A DNA stretch of 64,000 nucleotides from Bifidobacterium pluvialisilvae (GCF_019331695.1 NZ_JAHBBI010000005.1:148268-212267), one strand, 5' to 3'; positions 19,125 through 27,878 are shown, counted from the stretch's first letter. The notes: generated by a model not told the origin, from the sequence alone. Made by a program: numbers and translations.

Positions 19125-20048
19125 ATGACACTGCTGCAGCTGAAATACATCGTCAAAATCGTCGAATGCGGCTCCATGAACGAGGCCTCGCACGAGCTCT
19201 ACATCTCCCAGCCGGCGCTCTCCTCCGCCGTCAAGGAGCTGGAGAAGGAGATGGGCATCGAGATCTTCACCCGCTCCTCGCAGGGCATCGCCCTGACCGT
19301 CGACGGCGCGGAGTTCCTCACCTACGCCCGCCAGGTGCTCGACCAGTCCGCGCTGCTCGAGGAGCGCTACAAGAACGCCAAGCCGCGCAAGCAGCTGTGC
19401 CAGGTCTCCACCCAGCACTACATGTTCGCCGTCGAGGCGTTCGTCGAGCTCATCAACTCCATCAAGTCCGACGAGTACGAGTTCACCATCCGCGAGACGC
19501 GCACCAAGGACATCATCAACCAGGTCGCCAACATGCAGTCCGAGGTCGGCATCCTCTACCTGTCCGACTTCAACAAGGACGTCATCGGCAAGCTGCTGCG
19601 CGAGAAGCACCTCGAGTTCCATCCGATCTTCCGCGCGGGACTGCACGTGTTCCTCTCCCGCTCCAACCCGCTGGCCGGGCGCAAGAGCCTGACCATGGAG
19701 GACCTGAAACCGTATCCGTGGATCCAGTACGAGCAGGGCGAGGAGGGCAGCTTCTACTTCGCCGAGGAGGCCGTGTGGCCCGAGTACTCCCCCAAGCAGA
19801 TCAACGTGACCGACCGTGCGACGATTCTCAACTTCATCGTCGGTCTCAACGGCTACACGGTCTGCTCCGGCATCGACAACGAGGACCTCAACTCCGAGAA
19901 GATCGTCACCGTACCGCTGGAATCCGACGAGAAGATGCTCGTCGGCTGGATCACCAACGAGCGTGCCAAGCTTTCCAAGGCCGCCGAGGTGTATCTCGAG
20001 AAGCTCAAGTCCGTCATCGCCGACCACGGATACACGCTGATCGACTGA
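19125..20048 (+). CDS. LysR-family transcriptional regulator
   Basis: The 307-residue protein starts with MTLLQLKYIVKIVECGSMNEAS and the recognition part LYISQPALSSAVKELEKEMG, a form of the LysR winged helix common in gut Gram-positives. The effector domain is of normal length and ends KLKSVIADHGYTLID. No ribosome site stands before ATG 19125, and a TATAAC box ends only 8 bases earlier, so a leaderless mRNA is likely. No target gene lies beside it; a strong terminator follows. The sulfur-metabolism LysR regulators of Gram-positives have similar N-termini, but that assignment is not secure. Confidence 0.85.
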   Translation: MTLLQLKYIVKIVECGSMNEASHELYISQPALSSAVKELEKEMGIEIFTRSSQGIALTVDGAEFLTYARQVLDQSALLEERYKNAKPRKQLCQVSTQHYMFAVEAFVELINSIKSDEYEFTIRETRTKDIINQVANMQSEVGILYLSDFNKDVIGKLLREKHLEFHPIFRAGLHVFLSRSNPLAGRKSLTMEDLKPYPWIQYEQGEEGSFYFAEEAVWPEYSPKQINVTDRATILNFIVGLNGYTVCSGIDNEDLNSEKIVTVPLESDEKMLVGWITNERAKLSKAAEVYLEKLKSVIADHGYTLID

Positions 20049-20090
20049 CCGCCGGACGAACGGACGACGGTCCCGCAAGGACGAAGAACA

Positions 20091-20140
20091 AGGGCTGGTT
20101 GCATAAGACATTCACCCTCTTATGCAACCAGCCCTTTTAC
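20091..20140 (+). terminator. Strong Rho-independent terminator after LysR gene
   Basis: A perfect 18-bp stem (20091-20108 with 20118-20135, beginning AGGGCTGGTTGCATAAGA) has a 9-base loop and is followed by TTTTACGTTTT. Confidence 0.92.
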
Positions 20141-20185
20141 GTTTTGGACTCGCCCACCCGCATCGTCCATGCCGACGATGCGACG

Positions 20186-20485
20186 CTATTGCAGCTCCCC
20201 CGCGTCGATCATCACGCCGTCGAGGAACCAGTAGTCGTGATGGTCGCCGACCAATGCGGTGAACGGCTTCAGCTCCACGCCCCGCTCCCCGGCCTTGCGC
20301 AGCAGGTAGTTGCGGATGATCCACGGGTCCTCAAGCACCCCGCTGCGCAATTCGATGATGTCGTTGATATACCGTTCGTCCACATCGAAGTATTTGGCGA
20401 GGTCCGCCGTGGTGAGCCCCAACAGCCCGAGATTCTCCTTGAACTCGCGAATGGTGTTCCTGCGTTGCGTCATGCTCAGCGACAT
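20186..20485 (-). CDS. DUF2316 family protein
   Basis: The 99-residue protein fits DUF2316: an N-terminal helix-turn-helix-like region (IREFKENLGLLGLTTADLAKY, then FDVDERYINDIIELRSGVLED) and a C-terminal part WIIRNYLLRKAGERG...HHDYWFL. The first part resembles Cro-type DNA-binding helices, so DNA binding is plausible but unproven for the family. GGGGGAGCATGCG precedes ATG 20485. It stands between a terminator and the YhbY gene. Confidence 0.8.
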   Translation of the reverse strand: MSLSMTQRRNTIREFKENLGLLGLTTADLAKYFDVDERYINDIIELRSGVLEDPWIIRNYLLRKAGERGVELKPFTALVGDHHDYWFLDGVMIDAGELQ

Positions 20486-20534
20486 CGCATGCTCCCCCTG
20501 TTCCTAGGCAATCTCCACACCACTGTACCCGCTG

Positions 20535-20577
20535 CCGCGTTCACTCCCCGCGGCGGTATCGCAAGGAGTGAACGCGG
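20535..20577. repeat. Perfect 13-bp hairpin sequence
   Basis: CCGCGTTCACTCC (20535-20547) pairs perfectly with GGAGTGAACGCGG (20565-20577). No T tract follows on either strand, so it is not a standard terminator. The inner motif TTCACTC/GAGTGAA recurs in the hairpin at 20658-20693, so the two may be related elements. Confidence 0.6.
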
Positions 20578-20657
20578 GCCGGCTCCCGATGGAGTCCGAC
20601 CCGCACGGAATACCAACGATTCACGCGGCCGGATGATGTCGCATTCCGCGCGTCTGC

Positions 20658-20693
20658 GATTCACTCTTCCACGGGGTGAGAAAAGAGTGAATC
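20658..20693 (-). terminator. Hairpin terminator after yhbY
   Basis: GATTCACTCTT (20658-20668) pairs with AAGAGTGAATC (20683-20693), an 11-bp stem 14 bases past the yhbY stop. On the minus strand the stem is followed by GCAGACG, with no T tract, so termination strength is uncertain. Confidence 0.45.
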
Positions 20694-20706
20694 ACGGGAA
20701 CCGAGG

Positions 20707-21012
20707 CTACTCGCGGACCAGGCGAATCCTCTCGACGCCTTCCTTGCTCGTCTCGCGGTAGAGCACGAAACGGTGGCCGATGGTCTGCACCAGTTCGGCG
20801 TGGAGGCGTTCGGCGAATTCCTCGCCGGCCTCCTTGGCGGTGTAGCCGCAGCCCTCCAACAGCGAGCACTTGATGAGCTCATGCGCCTCGAGGCTTTCCT
20901 CGGCCTGGGCCACGGTGGCGTCGGTGATGCCGTTCTTGCCGATGATGAGCTCGGGCTTGAGCTTCTGGCCGAGCGAACGGAGCTGCTTGATCTGCTTCTT
21001 GGTCAATGCCAT
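20707..21012 (-). CDS. yhbY: YhbY/CRS1-domain RNA-binding protein
   Basis: The 101-residue protein is a single CRM domain: MALTKKQIKQLRSLGQKLKP, the GKNGITDATVAQAEESLEAHELIKC core with the GxxG-like loop, and a final strand of QTIGHRFVLYRETSKEG. Such proteins bind 23S rRNA precursor and take part in assembly of the large ribosomal subunit. ATG 21012 was chosen because the family starts with this phrase and GAAAGAGAATCC precedes it; the reading from 21057 adds non-conserved residues. Length is normal for the family. Confidence 0.93.
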   Translation of the reverse strand: MALTKKQIKQLRSLGQKLKPELIIGKNGITDATVAQAEESLEAHELIKCSLLEGCGYTAKEAGEEFAERLHAELVQTIGHRFVLYRETSKEGVERIRLVRE

Positions 21013-21083
21013 GAGTGGATTCTCTTTCTTCGGGATTCTCAAAAACGTTGTGAACAAGCCACTGTATCATGCGGCGTTGAGGT

Positions 21084-21899
21084 TCACGCGGCCGCCATGA
21101 GCCCGCCGGCCCATTCCCTCAGCAGCCGGCCGGTCTCCTCCGGACAGTCGATGTGCAGGTTGTGGCCGGCGTTTTCCAACACCACGAACCTCGCGTTCGG
21201 ATAATGCGGCAGCAATGCCCGCTGGTCCTCATAGCCGACAATCTGGTCCTCATGACCGGTGACGATGAGCGTGGGACCCGTGAACGTGCCGAACACCTGC
21301 TCGGGCACGTCGTTGAGGAAATACCGATTGCCGAGGCGTTCGCAGGCCCCGCGGTCGCATAGGCGCTCGCCCGGGAGGATGAACCGCTGGTAGCGTCGCC
21401 ATGCCTCGAACGACTGGTTGACGCCCATGGTGACGAAATCGAAGACCTGTTCCTGCGGCAGTGCATGGGTGAGTTTCGGATTCGGGTCGGCGACGACGTG
21501 TTCCCCGACCCGGCGATGCGCATGACGCGGGTCGACCACGGGCGCGATAAGGGCGAGTCCGAGCACGCGCCGCGGCTCCCGGGCCAGTATCTCGCGGGCC
21601 AGGGCACCTCCCATGGAGTTGCCGACCATGGCGAAGGCCGTGCGGGGACCGATGACGTCGTCGATGGTGGATTGCAGCCAGTCGGCCATTTCCGGCAGTC
21701 CGCCTTCGCCGTCCAGCGCCGGGGTCCTGCCGAAGCCCGGCAGGTCCAGATAGATGCGGCGCGTCGTATCGGGGAAGGCGCCGTCCAGGAGCATCAGCGA
21801 ACGATGGTCGACGCCCAGGCCATGCACGAATATGACGGGGATGCCGTCCTTGTGCGCGTCATTCCCCTGTATGACCATGTTCGCCTTCGGCCACGTCAT
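21084..21899 (-). CDS. Alpha/beta hydrolase
   Basis: The 271-residue protein has the alpha/beta hydrolase fold. The oxyanion segment is VIFVHGLGVDHRSL, the nucleophile elbow GNSMGG (Ser), the acid Asp is in TGHEDQIVG, and the His is in ENAGHNLHID. It lacks a signal peptide, so it acts in the cytoplasm. Members of this class cleave esters and other small molecules; the substrate cannot be deduced. ATG 21899 follows GAAAGGGCGATGG. The longer reading from 21956 adds basic residues not seen in the family. Confidence 0.87.
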   Translation of the reverse strand: MTWPKANMVIQGNDAHKDGIPVIFVHGLGVDHRSLMLLDGAFPDTTRRIYLDLPGFGRTPALDGEGGLPEMADWLQSTIDDVIGPRTAFAMVGNSMGGALAREILAREPRRVLGLALIAPVVDPRHAHRRVGEHVVADPNPKLTHALPQEQVFDFVTMGVNQSFEAWRRYQRFILPGERLCDRGACERLGNRYFLNDVPEQVFGTFTGPTLIVTGHEDQIVGYEDQRALLPHYPNARFVVLENAGHNLHIDCPEETGRLLREWAGGLMAAA

Positions 21900-22110
21900 C
21901 CATCGCCCTTTCGTTCGTTTTCCGGACGAGACGATGATACGGACATCGGCGAACAAGTCGTCGCAATCAGACCGACGGGCTCAGGCCGATGAGGCGCCGT
22001 GGGGCCGGATGCCCGCTCTGTCCAGCAGACAATACCACTGGGCAACGTGTTGACCTGTAATATGACGGCGCCCTACGCAGCTCTGTCGCCGTCGCCGACC
22101 AATCATGCGA

Positions 22111-22890
22111 TCATTTCTTCGCGATGAAGAAGAACCGGCGGAATTTGAGGATGACCTCGCCGTTGGCCTGCGGCACGTAGGCGGAATTCACCCGCCAGGC
22201 GACCTCCTGCTCGAAGCGTTCGGCGGCCTTGCCCGATTCGTCGCGTTCGTTCAGCGCCGCGATGTAGCGTTGCATGCGGGCGCCCTTGACCCATTCGACG
22301 AGCGCGTCGGCGGACGGCATGCGATGATAGTAGGTCGTCTCCCATTGGGTGAAGTCCGAACTGGTGGCGGCGAGGATGTCGAAGTATTCCTCGGGCCGCA
22401 GGGTGCCGTTCTTGCCGCGCAGCACGTCGCCGAGATCCCAGCGCGGGTCGTTGGCCACCTCGTAGATGATGCTGAACAGCGGGGTCTGCTCGACCATGGG
22501 TATCTGCACGGCGAGCACGCCGCCGGGGTTGAGCGACTCCATGAGCTGTGGGATGAGCAGGCGGTGGCCGGGGATCCATTGCAGGCAGGCGTTGGAGAAC
22601 ATGAGGTCGTAGCGGCCGTGGAGGTGGTGCACGTCGCCGAGCAGGAATTCGATGCCGGGATGGTTCTTCTTGGCGCTCGCAATCATGTTCGGCGAGTTGT
22701 CGATGCCGAACAGCCGGGATCCGGGGAACGTGCGACGCAAGACGGTGGTGCTGTTGCCGGGACCGCAGCCGAGGTCGGCGATGATGTTCGGGCCGGGAAT
22801 CACCTGCTTGACGCGTCGGGCGAGGTCGATGGACGGCTGGGTCCGCTCCGTCTCGAATTTCAGGTATTGCTCGGAATTCCAATCGGACAA
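22111..22890 (-). CDS. Trans-aconitate 2-methyltransferase-like SAM methyltransferase
   Basis: The 259-residue protein matches Tam over its length: SDWNSEQYLKFETERTQPS at the start, SAM motif I IIADLGCGPGNST, the acidic loop FGIDNSPNMIASAKK, motif FSNACLQWIPGH, and the end GEVILKFRRFFFIAKK. Tam methylates trans-aconitate, an inhibitor of aconitase, using S-adenosylmethionine. The start is taken as TTG 22890 because AAGGAG lies 10 bases before it and it aligns with MSDWN of the E. coli enzyme. GTG 22899 is the alternative. The true acceptor may differ. Confidence 0.83.
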   Translation of the reverse strand: MSDWNSEQYLKFETERTQPSIDLARRVKQVIPGPNIIADLGCGPGNSTTVLRRTFPGSRLFGIDNSPNMIASAKKNHPGIEFLLGDVHHLHGRYDLMFSNACLQWIPGHRLLIPQLMESLNPGGVLAVQIPMVEQTPLFSIIYEVANDPRWDLGDVLRGKNGTLRPEEYFDILAATSSDFTQWETTYYHRMPSADALVEWVKGARMQRYIAALNERDESGKAAERFEQEVAWRVNSAYVPQANGEVILKFRRFFFIAKK

Positions 22891-23075
22891 TGGGCTCACA
22901 CTCCTTAGGCCCCGCAACGACGTCGTTCGTCAGGCGCTCCTGTGCCAGTGTATCGCCAGCCATGGCCGGCGACACCGCCGGGGGCGCGGCCCGCGGGAAC
23001 GTTCCGGGGCGTTGCGGTAGACTCGCACCATCGTGCCCATCGAACCGTATCCGGATTGTGAGGAGACACAGACAT

Positions 23076-23708
23076 ATGAGCGAGGCTTCCCCCGTGACCG
23101 ACGTCATCTTCGATTTCTGCGGCGTGTTGCTGGACTGGCGGTGCCGCGCCTGCCTGGAGGGGCATTTCCCTCCCGACGTGGTCGACCGCATCTGCGCCGA
23201 CGACGACCCGCACGGCTTCTTCCGCTACGAGGACCGTATGGACGCCGGCGAGGACGTCGCCGACATCATGCCCGACGTGGTGCGTGAGCAGGGGGAGTAC
23301 ATCGCCGGCATCTTCCGCTACTACGTGGATCATTACGGCGATGCGCTGCCCCGCATGCTGCCCGGCATGGAGCGGCTGCTGCGGGATCTGAAGTCCGCCG
23401 GCTATGGCGTATGGGGCCTGACGAACTGGTCGCACGAGACCATCCACATCGCGTTCGACAAGTTCCCGCAGCTCGGCGAGCTGCTTGAGGATACCGTGGT
23501 CTCCGGCATCGAGAAGCTGCACAAGCCGAACGCCGACATCTACGAGCTGGCGCTGAGCCGTTTCGGACTCAAGGCCGAATCCTCGGTGTTCCTCGACGAC
23601 ACCGCCAAGAATGTCGCCGGCGCGCAGGCGGTGGGCATGCACGCGTTCCGTTTCACCGACGCCGATCAGGCGCGCAGGGATCTCGCCTCGTTGGGCATGA
23701 GGTTCTAG
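23076..23708 (+). CDS. HAD-family hydrolase
   Basis: The 210-residue protein is a HAD hydrolase with an alpha-helical cap. Motif I is VIFDFCGVLLDW (nucleophile Asp in FDF; the second Asp of DxD is Cys-Gly here, as in YihX-like members with FDLGNV). Motif II is WGLTNWS, motif III the Lys in EKLHKPNADIY, and motif IV VFLDDTAKNV. The cap holds FFRYEDRMDAGE. A phosphatase acting on small sugar phosphates is likely. ATG 23076 follows GAGGAGACACAGACAT. It is divergent from the methyltransferase gene and converges on the VOC gene across a hairpin. Confidence 0.87.
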   Translation: MSEASPVTDVIFDFCGVLLDWRCRACLEGHFPPDVVDRICADDDPHGFFRYEDRMDAGEDVADIMPDVVREQGEYIAGIFRYYVDHYGDALPRMLPGMERLLRDLKSAGYGVWGLTNWSHETIHIAFDKFPQLGELLEDTVVSGIEKLHKPNADIYELALSRFGLKAESSVFLDDTAKNVAGAQAVGMHAFRFTDADQARRDLASLGMRF

Positions 23709-23717
23709 TCCGCCTGC

Positions 23718-23772
23718 CGCCCCGCTTTTCGCCTCGACCGCCGTATGGACGACAAGTCGGGCGGGGCGTTTA
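23718..23772. terminator. Bidirectional terminator between HAD and VOC genes
   Basis: CGCCCCGC (23718-23725) pairs with GCGGGGCG (23761-23768), followed by TTTATC on the plus strand and TTTTCGCC inside the long loop. It lies between two convergent stops. Confidence 0.5.
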
Positions 23773-24162
23773 TCGCGTGTGCGCCCAGTCGACGACGGCC
23801 TCGACGTTGTTGCCGTCGGGGTCGAGCACGAACGCCGAATAGTATCCCGGATGATAGTCGCGGGGGCCGGGCGCGCCGTTGTCTCGTCCGCCGGCCGCGA
23901 GCGCGGCGTCGTGGAAGTCATGGACGGCCTGCCGGCTTGGCGCGAGGAACGCGATGTGGGTGACCGGTGAGGGGGCCGCCCCGTCATCGCGGTCCGCCGG
24001 CGAGATGTAGAAGTCGGAGTGCTCGGTTCCGTCGTCGACGCCGAAACCGAGCGTGGGCTCGTGATGGGCCTTGACGACGTAGCCGAGCGGCCTGAGCGCC
24101 TTGGTGTAGAAGTCGATGCTGCGATTGATGTCGTGTACCTTGAGGGTGAGATGGTCGAGCAT
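23770..24162 (-). CDS. VOC family protein (glyoxalase/dioxygenase fold)
   Basis: The 130-residue protein is a single vicinal-oxygen-chelate domain: MLDHLTLKVHDINRSIDFYTKALRPLG at the start, THIAFLAPSRQAVHDFHDAAL in the middle, and the final strand YYSAFVLDPDGNNVEAVVDW. The candidate metal ligands are His4, His in THIAF and Glu in NNVEAV. Members are glyoxalase- or antibiotic-binding proteins; the substrate is unknown. A TACAGT box lies 9 bases before ATG 24162, so the message is likely leaderless. Longer readings upstream have no family match. Confidence 0.85.
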   Translation of the reverse strand: MLDHLTLKVHDINRSIDFYTKALRPLGYVVKAHHEPTLGFGVDDGTEHSDFYISPADRDDGAAPSPVTHIAFLAPSRQAVHDFHDAALAAGGRDNGAPGPRDYHPGYYSAFVLDPDGNNVEAVVDWAHTR

Positions 24163-24257
24163 GGCGTCCACTGTACGCCGCCTTTGCGTCATCGGTGTTC
24201 CATGATGCCGGGGAACAATCGTCTCGACGTCATTCGGGAACGGAAAGGGGTATGCCC

Positions 24258-24950
24258 ATGTGCAGGAGATTCGCAATCGACCTGGATTGGGATGCCGTGG
24301 CGGAGCGGTTCGCCGTGGACGGGGAGGAAGTCGACGTCCCCGCCCTGCCCGGGCCTTCATACGGCGTCTCCCCCAAACAGACCATCGCCGTCGTCGCCCA
24401 AGGCAGGGACGGGCGCCGTCATCTGACCGGCGCCAAGTGGTCGCTCATCCCCCGCTGGAGCACGACTGACGACCTGCCGTATCCCACGTATAATGCGCGG
24501 GTGGAGTCAGCCGCGTCCAAGCCGACGTTCGCCGATTCGACGCGTGCCATGCGTTGTGTCATCCCCGCTTCGGGATACTTCGAATGGCATGGTTCCAGAC
24601 CGTTCTATTTCCATGCGGTCGATGAGGCCCCGCTGCCGATGGCGGGTCTGTATTCGTGGTGGCGCGCCTCCTCCTCGGCGCCATGGATGCTGACGGCGAC
24701 CATCATCACCTGCGAGGCCGTGGCCGGCCCCGCGACCGTGCATGACCGCATGCCCATGATGGTGACGTCCGGGGTGCGCGACGCCTGGCTGGATCCGGCC
24801 GTCGACGGCTCGACGCTGCTGTCCCGGGTTCACGACGCCGGAGAGTCGTTGTCCCGAGCGCTCGCCTTCCATGAGGTCGCGCCGTTGGACGGCGACGGGC
24901 CCGAACTCATCCGGCCCGTCGTCCGTGAGGAACCGTTGCGACTGTTCTGA
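24258..24950 (+). CDS. SOS response-associated peptidase, YedK/HMCES
   Basis: The 230-residue protein is of the SRAP family. Cys2, exposed after Met removal, forms a thiazolidine link with abasic sites in single-stranded DNA. The other active residues are visible: the Asn in TYNARVES, Glu in SGYFEWHG and His in VHDRMPMMV. The role is to shield abasic sites in replication from strand breakage. ATG 24258 (MCRRF) is required for Cys2 to be N-terminal; AAAGGGG is upstream. It stands between convergent and divergent single genes, with no LexA box seen near it. Confidence 0.92.
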   Translation: MCRRFAIDLDWDAVAERFAVDGEEVDVPALPGPSYGVSPKQTIAVVAQGRDGRRHLTGAKWSLIPRWSTTDDLPYPTYNARVESAASKPTFADSTRAMRCVIPASGYFEWHGSRPFYFHAVDEAPLPMAGLYSWWRASSSAPWMLTATIITCEAVAGPATVHDRMPMMVTSGVRDAWLDPAVDGSTLLSRVHDAGESLSRALAFHEVAPLDGDGPELIRPVVREEPLRLF

Positions 24951-24972
24951 CGCCGGTCCGTCGACGCGGTCG

Positions 24973-26013
24973 TCATGCCGCCGTTTTGGCGGCATCAGGC
25001 GTTTCCATGGCGGCGACGCGTTTCCTGCGGACCCAGTTCGGGGCGGTCATGCGGCCGTGACGTTGCAGATGGACCAGTATGGCGATGGCGAGGCCTCCCA
25101 GCACCAGTACCGGAATGATGCTGGCTTCAAGGCCGAAGGTTCCGCCGGTCAGCAGTTCCGGCCCGTTCCAGCGTGCGACCAGCCACGACCGCTGCGCCCC
25201 GGTGCCGGAGACGATCGAACCGAATACCGGGCCTTCGGCGATGTTCCACATGGCGTCGAAGCCGATGCACCACCATAGGGACCGCGTGGCCAGATAGATG
25301 GCGCCGAACAGCAGTCCCGCCTCGATGGCGATGGCGATGCCGCCCCACAATGTGCCGTCCGGATTGGTCACATGCAGCAGACCGAACACGAGTGCGGACA
25401 CCGCCACCGCGCCCCATGATCCAAGCCCCTCCTCCACCAGGCGCAGCAGGATGCCCCGCATCATGATCTCCTCGGCCACGCCCGCGACGAGGCCCAGCGT
25501 CAGCAGATCGGCCCATGGATCGTATCCGGCGTTGAATCCGACGATCCGGTAACCACCGAGCAACGCGATGACGCCGATGCAGACGGCGATGCAGACGAAC
25601 GACGCAACGGCTCCACGCACCAGGTCGAATGCCCGGGTCGGAGCCAGCTCCATCGGGGGGCGGCGGCCTTCCATCGCCAGCACGACGACCATATAGGCCA
25701 CAATGGCGCCGAACAGTTCGGCGCATGATATGAGCGTCATCTCCGTGGAGGATGAATCGGCCGAGGAACCGCCCGGCAACGAGGCCCCGCCTCCGGAGCC
25801 AACCCCGACGAAGGCGATCACCACGGCGACCAGTACCGCCACGAATACGATGCCCCGCAACGGTGCGCTATACCGTTTCCTCTCTTTCCTTCCATACCTG
25901 CGTATCGGATGGTCTCCGGTCAGCAGATCATCGTCGCGGAACGGAAGGCCGTCTCCCAACAGTCTTATGTGCGCCTCGCGCGTTCTCCGGCCGGATCGTC
26001 TCGTATCGCCCAT
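24973..26013 (-). CDS. CPBP-family (Abi/CAAX) intramembrane metalloprotease
   Basis: The 346-residue protein has a hydrophilic N-terminus of ~50 residues and about eight membrane helices. The CPBP core motif is VAGVAEEIMMRGILLRL (EExxxR form), followed by ALVFGLLHVTNPDG. In the third motif (HxxxN, here FDAMWN) the His is replaced by Asp, which may lower or change activity. Related proteins process peptides at the membrane, or protect against bacteriocins when beside one; no bacteriocin gene is seen here. A GC-rich hairpin overlaps the 3' end. Confidence 0.83.
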   Translation of the reverse strand: MGDTRRSGRRTREAHIRLLGDGLPFRDDDLLTGDHPIRRYGRKERKRYSAPLRGIVFVAVLVAVVIAFVGVGSGGGASLPGGSSADSSSTEMTLISCAELFGAIVAYMVVVLAMEGRRPPMELAPTRAFDLVRGAVASFVCIAVCIGVIALLGGYRIVGFNAGYDPWADLLTLGLVAGVAEEIMMRGILLRLVEEGLGSWGAVAVSALVFGLLHVTNPDGTLWGGIAIAIEAGLLFGAIYLATRSLWWCIGFDAMWNIAEGPVFGSIVSGTGAQRSWLVARWNGPELLTGGTFGLEASIIPVLVLGGLAIAILVHLQRHGRMTAPNWVRRKRVAAMETPDAAKTAA

Positions 26014-26130
26014 CGCAATGTCCCTTCTCGCAATACGGTGTTGGATCTATGCCGTTCCAGTATCGCATCGCTCCGGTTCCGACGCCATGCCCCGGCTCAG
26101 CAAGAGGCTTCGCCGAAAGCGGGGGGGCGG

Positions 26131-26670
26131 TCAGTCCTTCGGATGCACGGCATGGTGGCCGCCGTGCGCGTGCGTGGGAGCGGGTTTGGAGCGTACCTTG
26201 GCGGTGAGGTATTCCGATTCGACCTTCCATACGGTCACGCTTCTGACCTGCGCGTCGGTGAATTCGACGTGGGGCATGTGCGCCTGGTGCGCCATGAGCA
26301 GCCGCAGTCCGCGACGGCATTCGTCGAGGTCGTCGACGATGGACGCGATGCCGTTGCCGACGATGGATTTGAACGATTCGCCCCAGTTGCATGCCGTGCG
26401 CCCCTCGACCACCGCGCAGTCCGTGCGCATGGCGAACGCGACCGGCAGATGGTTGCCCGCGGCACGGATGGCGTCGAGTTTCCGGCCACGCGGCGCCGAA
26501 TGCATCCATAACGCAAGCCGGCCGTTCTCCCGGTCGTATTCATAACCGAAGTTGACGGGCACGACGGTCAGCCCCTCGGCGTCCGTATATGCGATGTCGA
26601 CGATGTCGCAGCCGTCGATGATCGCGGCCATGGTCTCCGTGTCCGTGACCTCACGATCGGCCCGCCGCAT
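26131..26670 (-). CDS. Pyridoxamine 5'-phosphate oxidase-fold (NimA-like) protein
   Basis: The 179-residue protein fits the flavin split-barrel family of NimA type: MRRADREVTD at the start, IAYTDAEGLTVVPVNFGYEYD in the FMN-binding strands, ALWMHSAPRGRKLDAI and CNWGESFKSIVGNG. The C-terminal strand is followed by a His-rich tail (APTHAHGGHHAVH) that could bind metal. The family includes nitroimidazole reductases and heme-degrading enzymes; this member's activity is unknown. ATG 26670 follows GGGGGAG and fits the family start; an in-frame start at 26763 is possible. Confidence 0.8.
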   Translation of the reverse strand: MRRADREVTDTETMAAIIDGCDIVDIAYTDAEGLTVVPVNFGYEYDRENGRLALWMHSAPRGRKLDAIRAAGNHLPVAFAMRTDCAVVEGRTACNWGESFKSIVGNGIASIVDDLDECRRGLRLLMAHQAHMPHVEFTDAQVRSVTVWKVESEYLTAKVRSKPAPTHAHGGHHAVHPKD

Positions 26671-26881
26671 CGGACGATGCTCCCCCGCAATCGTATGCTC
26701 GTCCTCGCGCCGGCGCACACGACCGGGCACGTCATTCTCCTTTGCATAGTCCACACTCATCATCAGCCTCTTTCCCGTTCCGTCGCGGTATCACGCCACT
26801 GCATCATGCCATGTCCTTCCCGTCCGTAAGCATACGGCAACCGGCTCAGAGCACAGAGGAAGGAGCAGCCTGAACCGCGCG

Positions 26882-27121
26882 TCAGCGCCGGGTCTCGCGG
26901 ATGGCGGCCTTGCAGGCCCATTTGGTGAGCAGGTACTGCCCGTAGCAGCTGATGGCGATGACGCCGGCCATGATCGCTGTGGACGCGACCGCCGACATCA
27001 GGTCGTCGCGGCCCTTCAGCGCCTTCCATGGGCATGCGCCACGGCGCCCCTCTTCCACAATTTCCGGGGTGATGTTCTCCGTTTCGTCGTCCGTCCCGTT
27101 GACGCCGTTGTCGTCGCTCAT
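26882..27121 (-). CDS. Small membrane protein with one helix
   Basis: The 79-residue protein has an acidic N-terminus (DDETENITPEIVEEG), a cluster with a Cys near CPWKALKG, and one hydrophobic helix (AVASTAIMAGVIAISCYG) followed by a basic tail. AAAGGGG precedes ATG 27121. No family is recognised; the lipid-facing and cytoplasmic ends follow the positive-inside rule. Confidence 0.6.
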   Translation of the reverse strand: MSDDNGVNGTDDETENITPEIVEEGRRGACPWKALKGRDDLMSAVASTAIMAGVIAISCYGQYLLTKWACKAAIRETRR

Positions 27122-27230
27122 GGCAATCCCCTTTGATCGAGCGTATATGTCGTATCGGGTTCAGCTTAGCAAGACCTCTGACGCATGACGTCCGTATCGT
27201 CTTCGCATCGTCGTATGGGGCCGATGGCCA

Positions 27231-27878
27231 TCATGCGATGGCGTTTCTCGCCTCGGCGGCGATTTGCGTCAGGGCGTCTGCGTCGGGGATGGTGGCGTGG
27301 GCGCGGCAACGTATCCATTCGCCGAAGATCTCTATCAACGCGTTGACGGCGACGGTGTAGCCGAGCCGGGTCGCGAACCCCTCCGCGTCGTCGTCATCCG
27401 GCGGGAACATGTCGGCGAGCGCGGCGGACCATTGCGGGATTCGGGAGAACAGGGCGCTGCGCAGGGTGTCGGTGCCGTTGATGATGGTGAGACGTCTGGC
27501 GAGCGAATCGTATCGGGCGTCGTCGAATCGGGAGACGATGGCGTCTACGACGCCGGCGGCCATGTCGGACGGCGTTGTGGCCGCCGGCGAGCCGTTCCGT
27601 ATCGTCGCCAGCGCCGTGGCGAGTTCGTCGCCTTGCGGCATGTCGATGACGATGTCCTCTTTTCTGGGGAAATACCGGAACAGGGTGATCGGGGTGACGC
27701 CGGCCGCGTCGGCTATCCGCTGGACGGTGACGTCGTCGTATCCGTGGGCGAGGAAGAGCCTGATGGCCGATTCCTGGATGCGGGCCCGGGTGCGCCGTTT
27801 CTTCTCCCGCTGCCATTGCTCGCGTGATGAGACGGCCTTCGCCGAGACTCCCCTGGCGTTGCTGTGCTCCGATGTCAT
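27231..27878 (-). CDS. TetR-family transcriptional regulator
   Basis: The 215-residue protein has a TetR helix-turn-helix (RIQESAIRLFLAHGYDDVTV, then QRIADAAGVTPITLFRYFPRKEDI) after a basic N-terminal arm. The C-terminal ligand region has FGEWIRCRA near its end. ATG 27878 follows AAAGGACG and starts MTSEHSN; an earlier in-frame ATG (27908) is possible. The MFS gene at 27979-29202 stands directly upstream on the same strand, ~100 bases away, so the regulator may control or be co-transcribed with it. Confidence 0.86.
   Translation of the reverse strand: MTSEHSNARGVSAKAVSSREQWQREKKRRTRARIQESAIRLFLAHGYDDVTVQRIADAAGVTPITLFRYFPRKEDIVIDMPQGDELATALATIRNGSPAATTPSDMAAGVVDAIVSRFDDARYDSLARRLTIINGTDTLRSALFSRIPQWSAALADMFPPDDDDAEGFATRLGYTVAVNALIEIFGEWIRCRAHATIPDADALTQIAAEARNAIA

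Noticed and set aside
24960..25000. Hairpin ATGCCGCC-GTTT-TGGCGGCAT as terminator
   Set aside because: It lies inside the last codons of the CPBP gene and no T tract follows on the minus strand.
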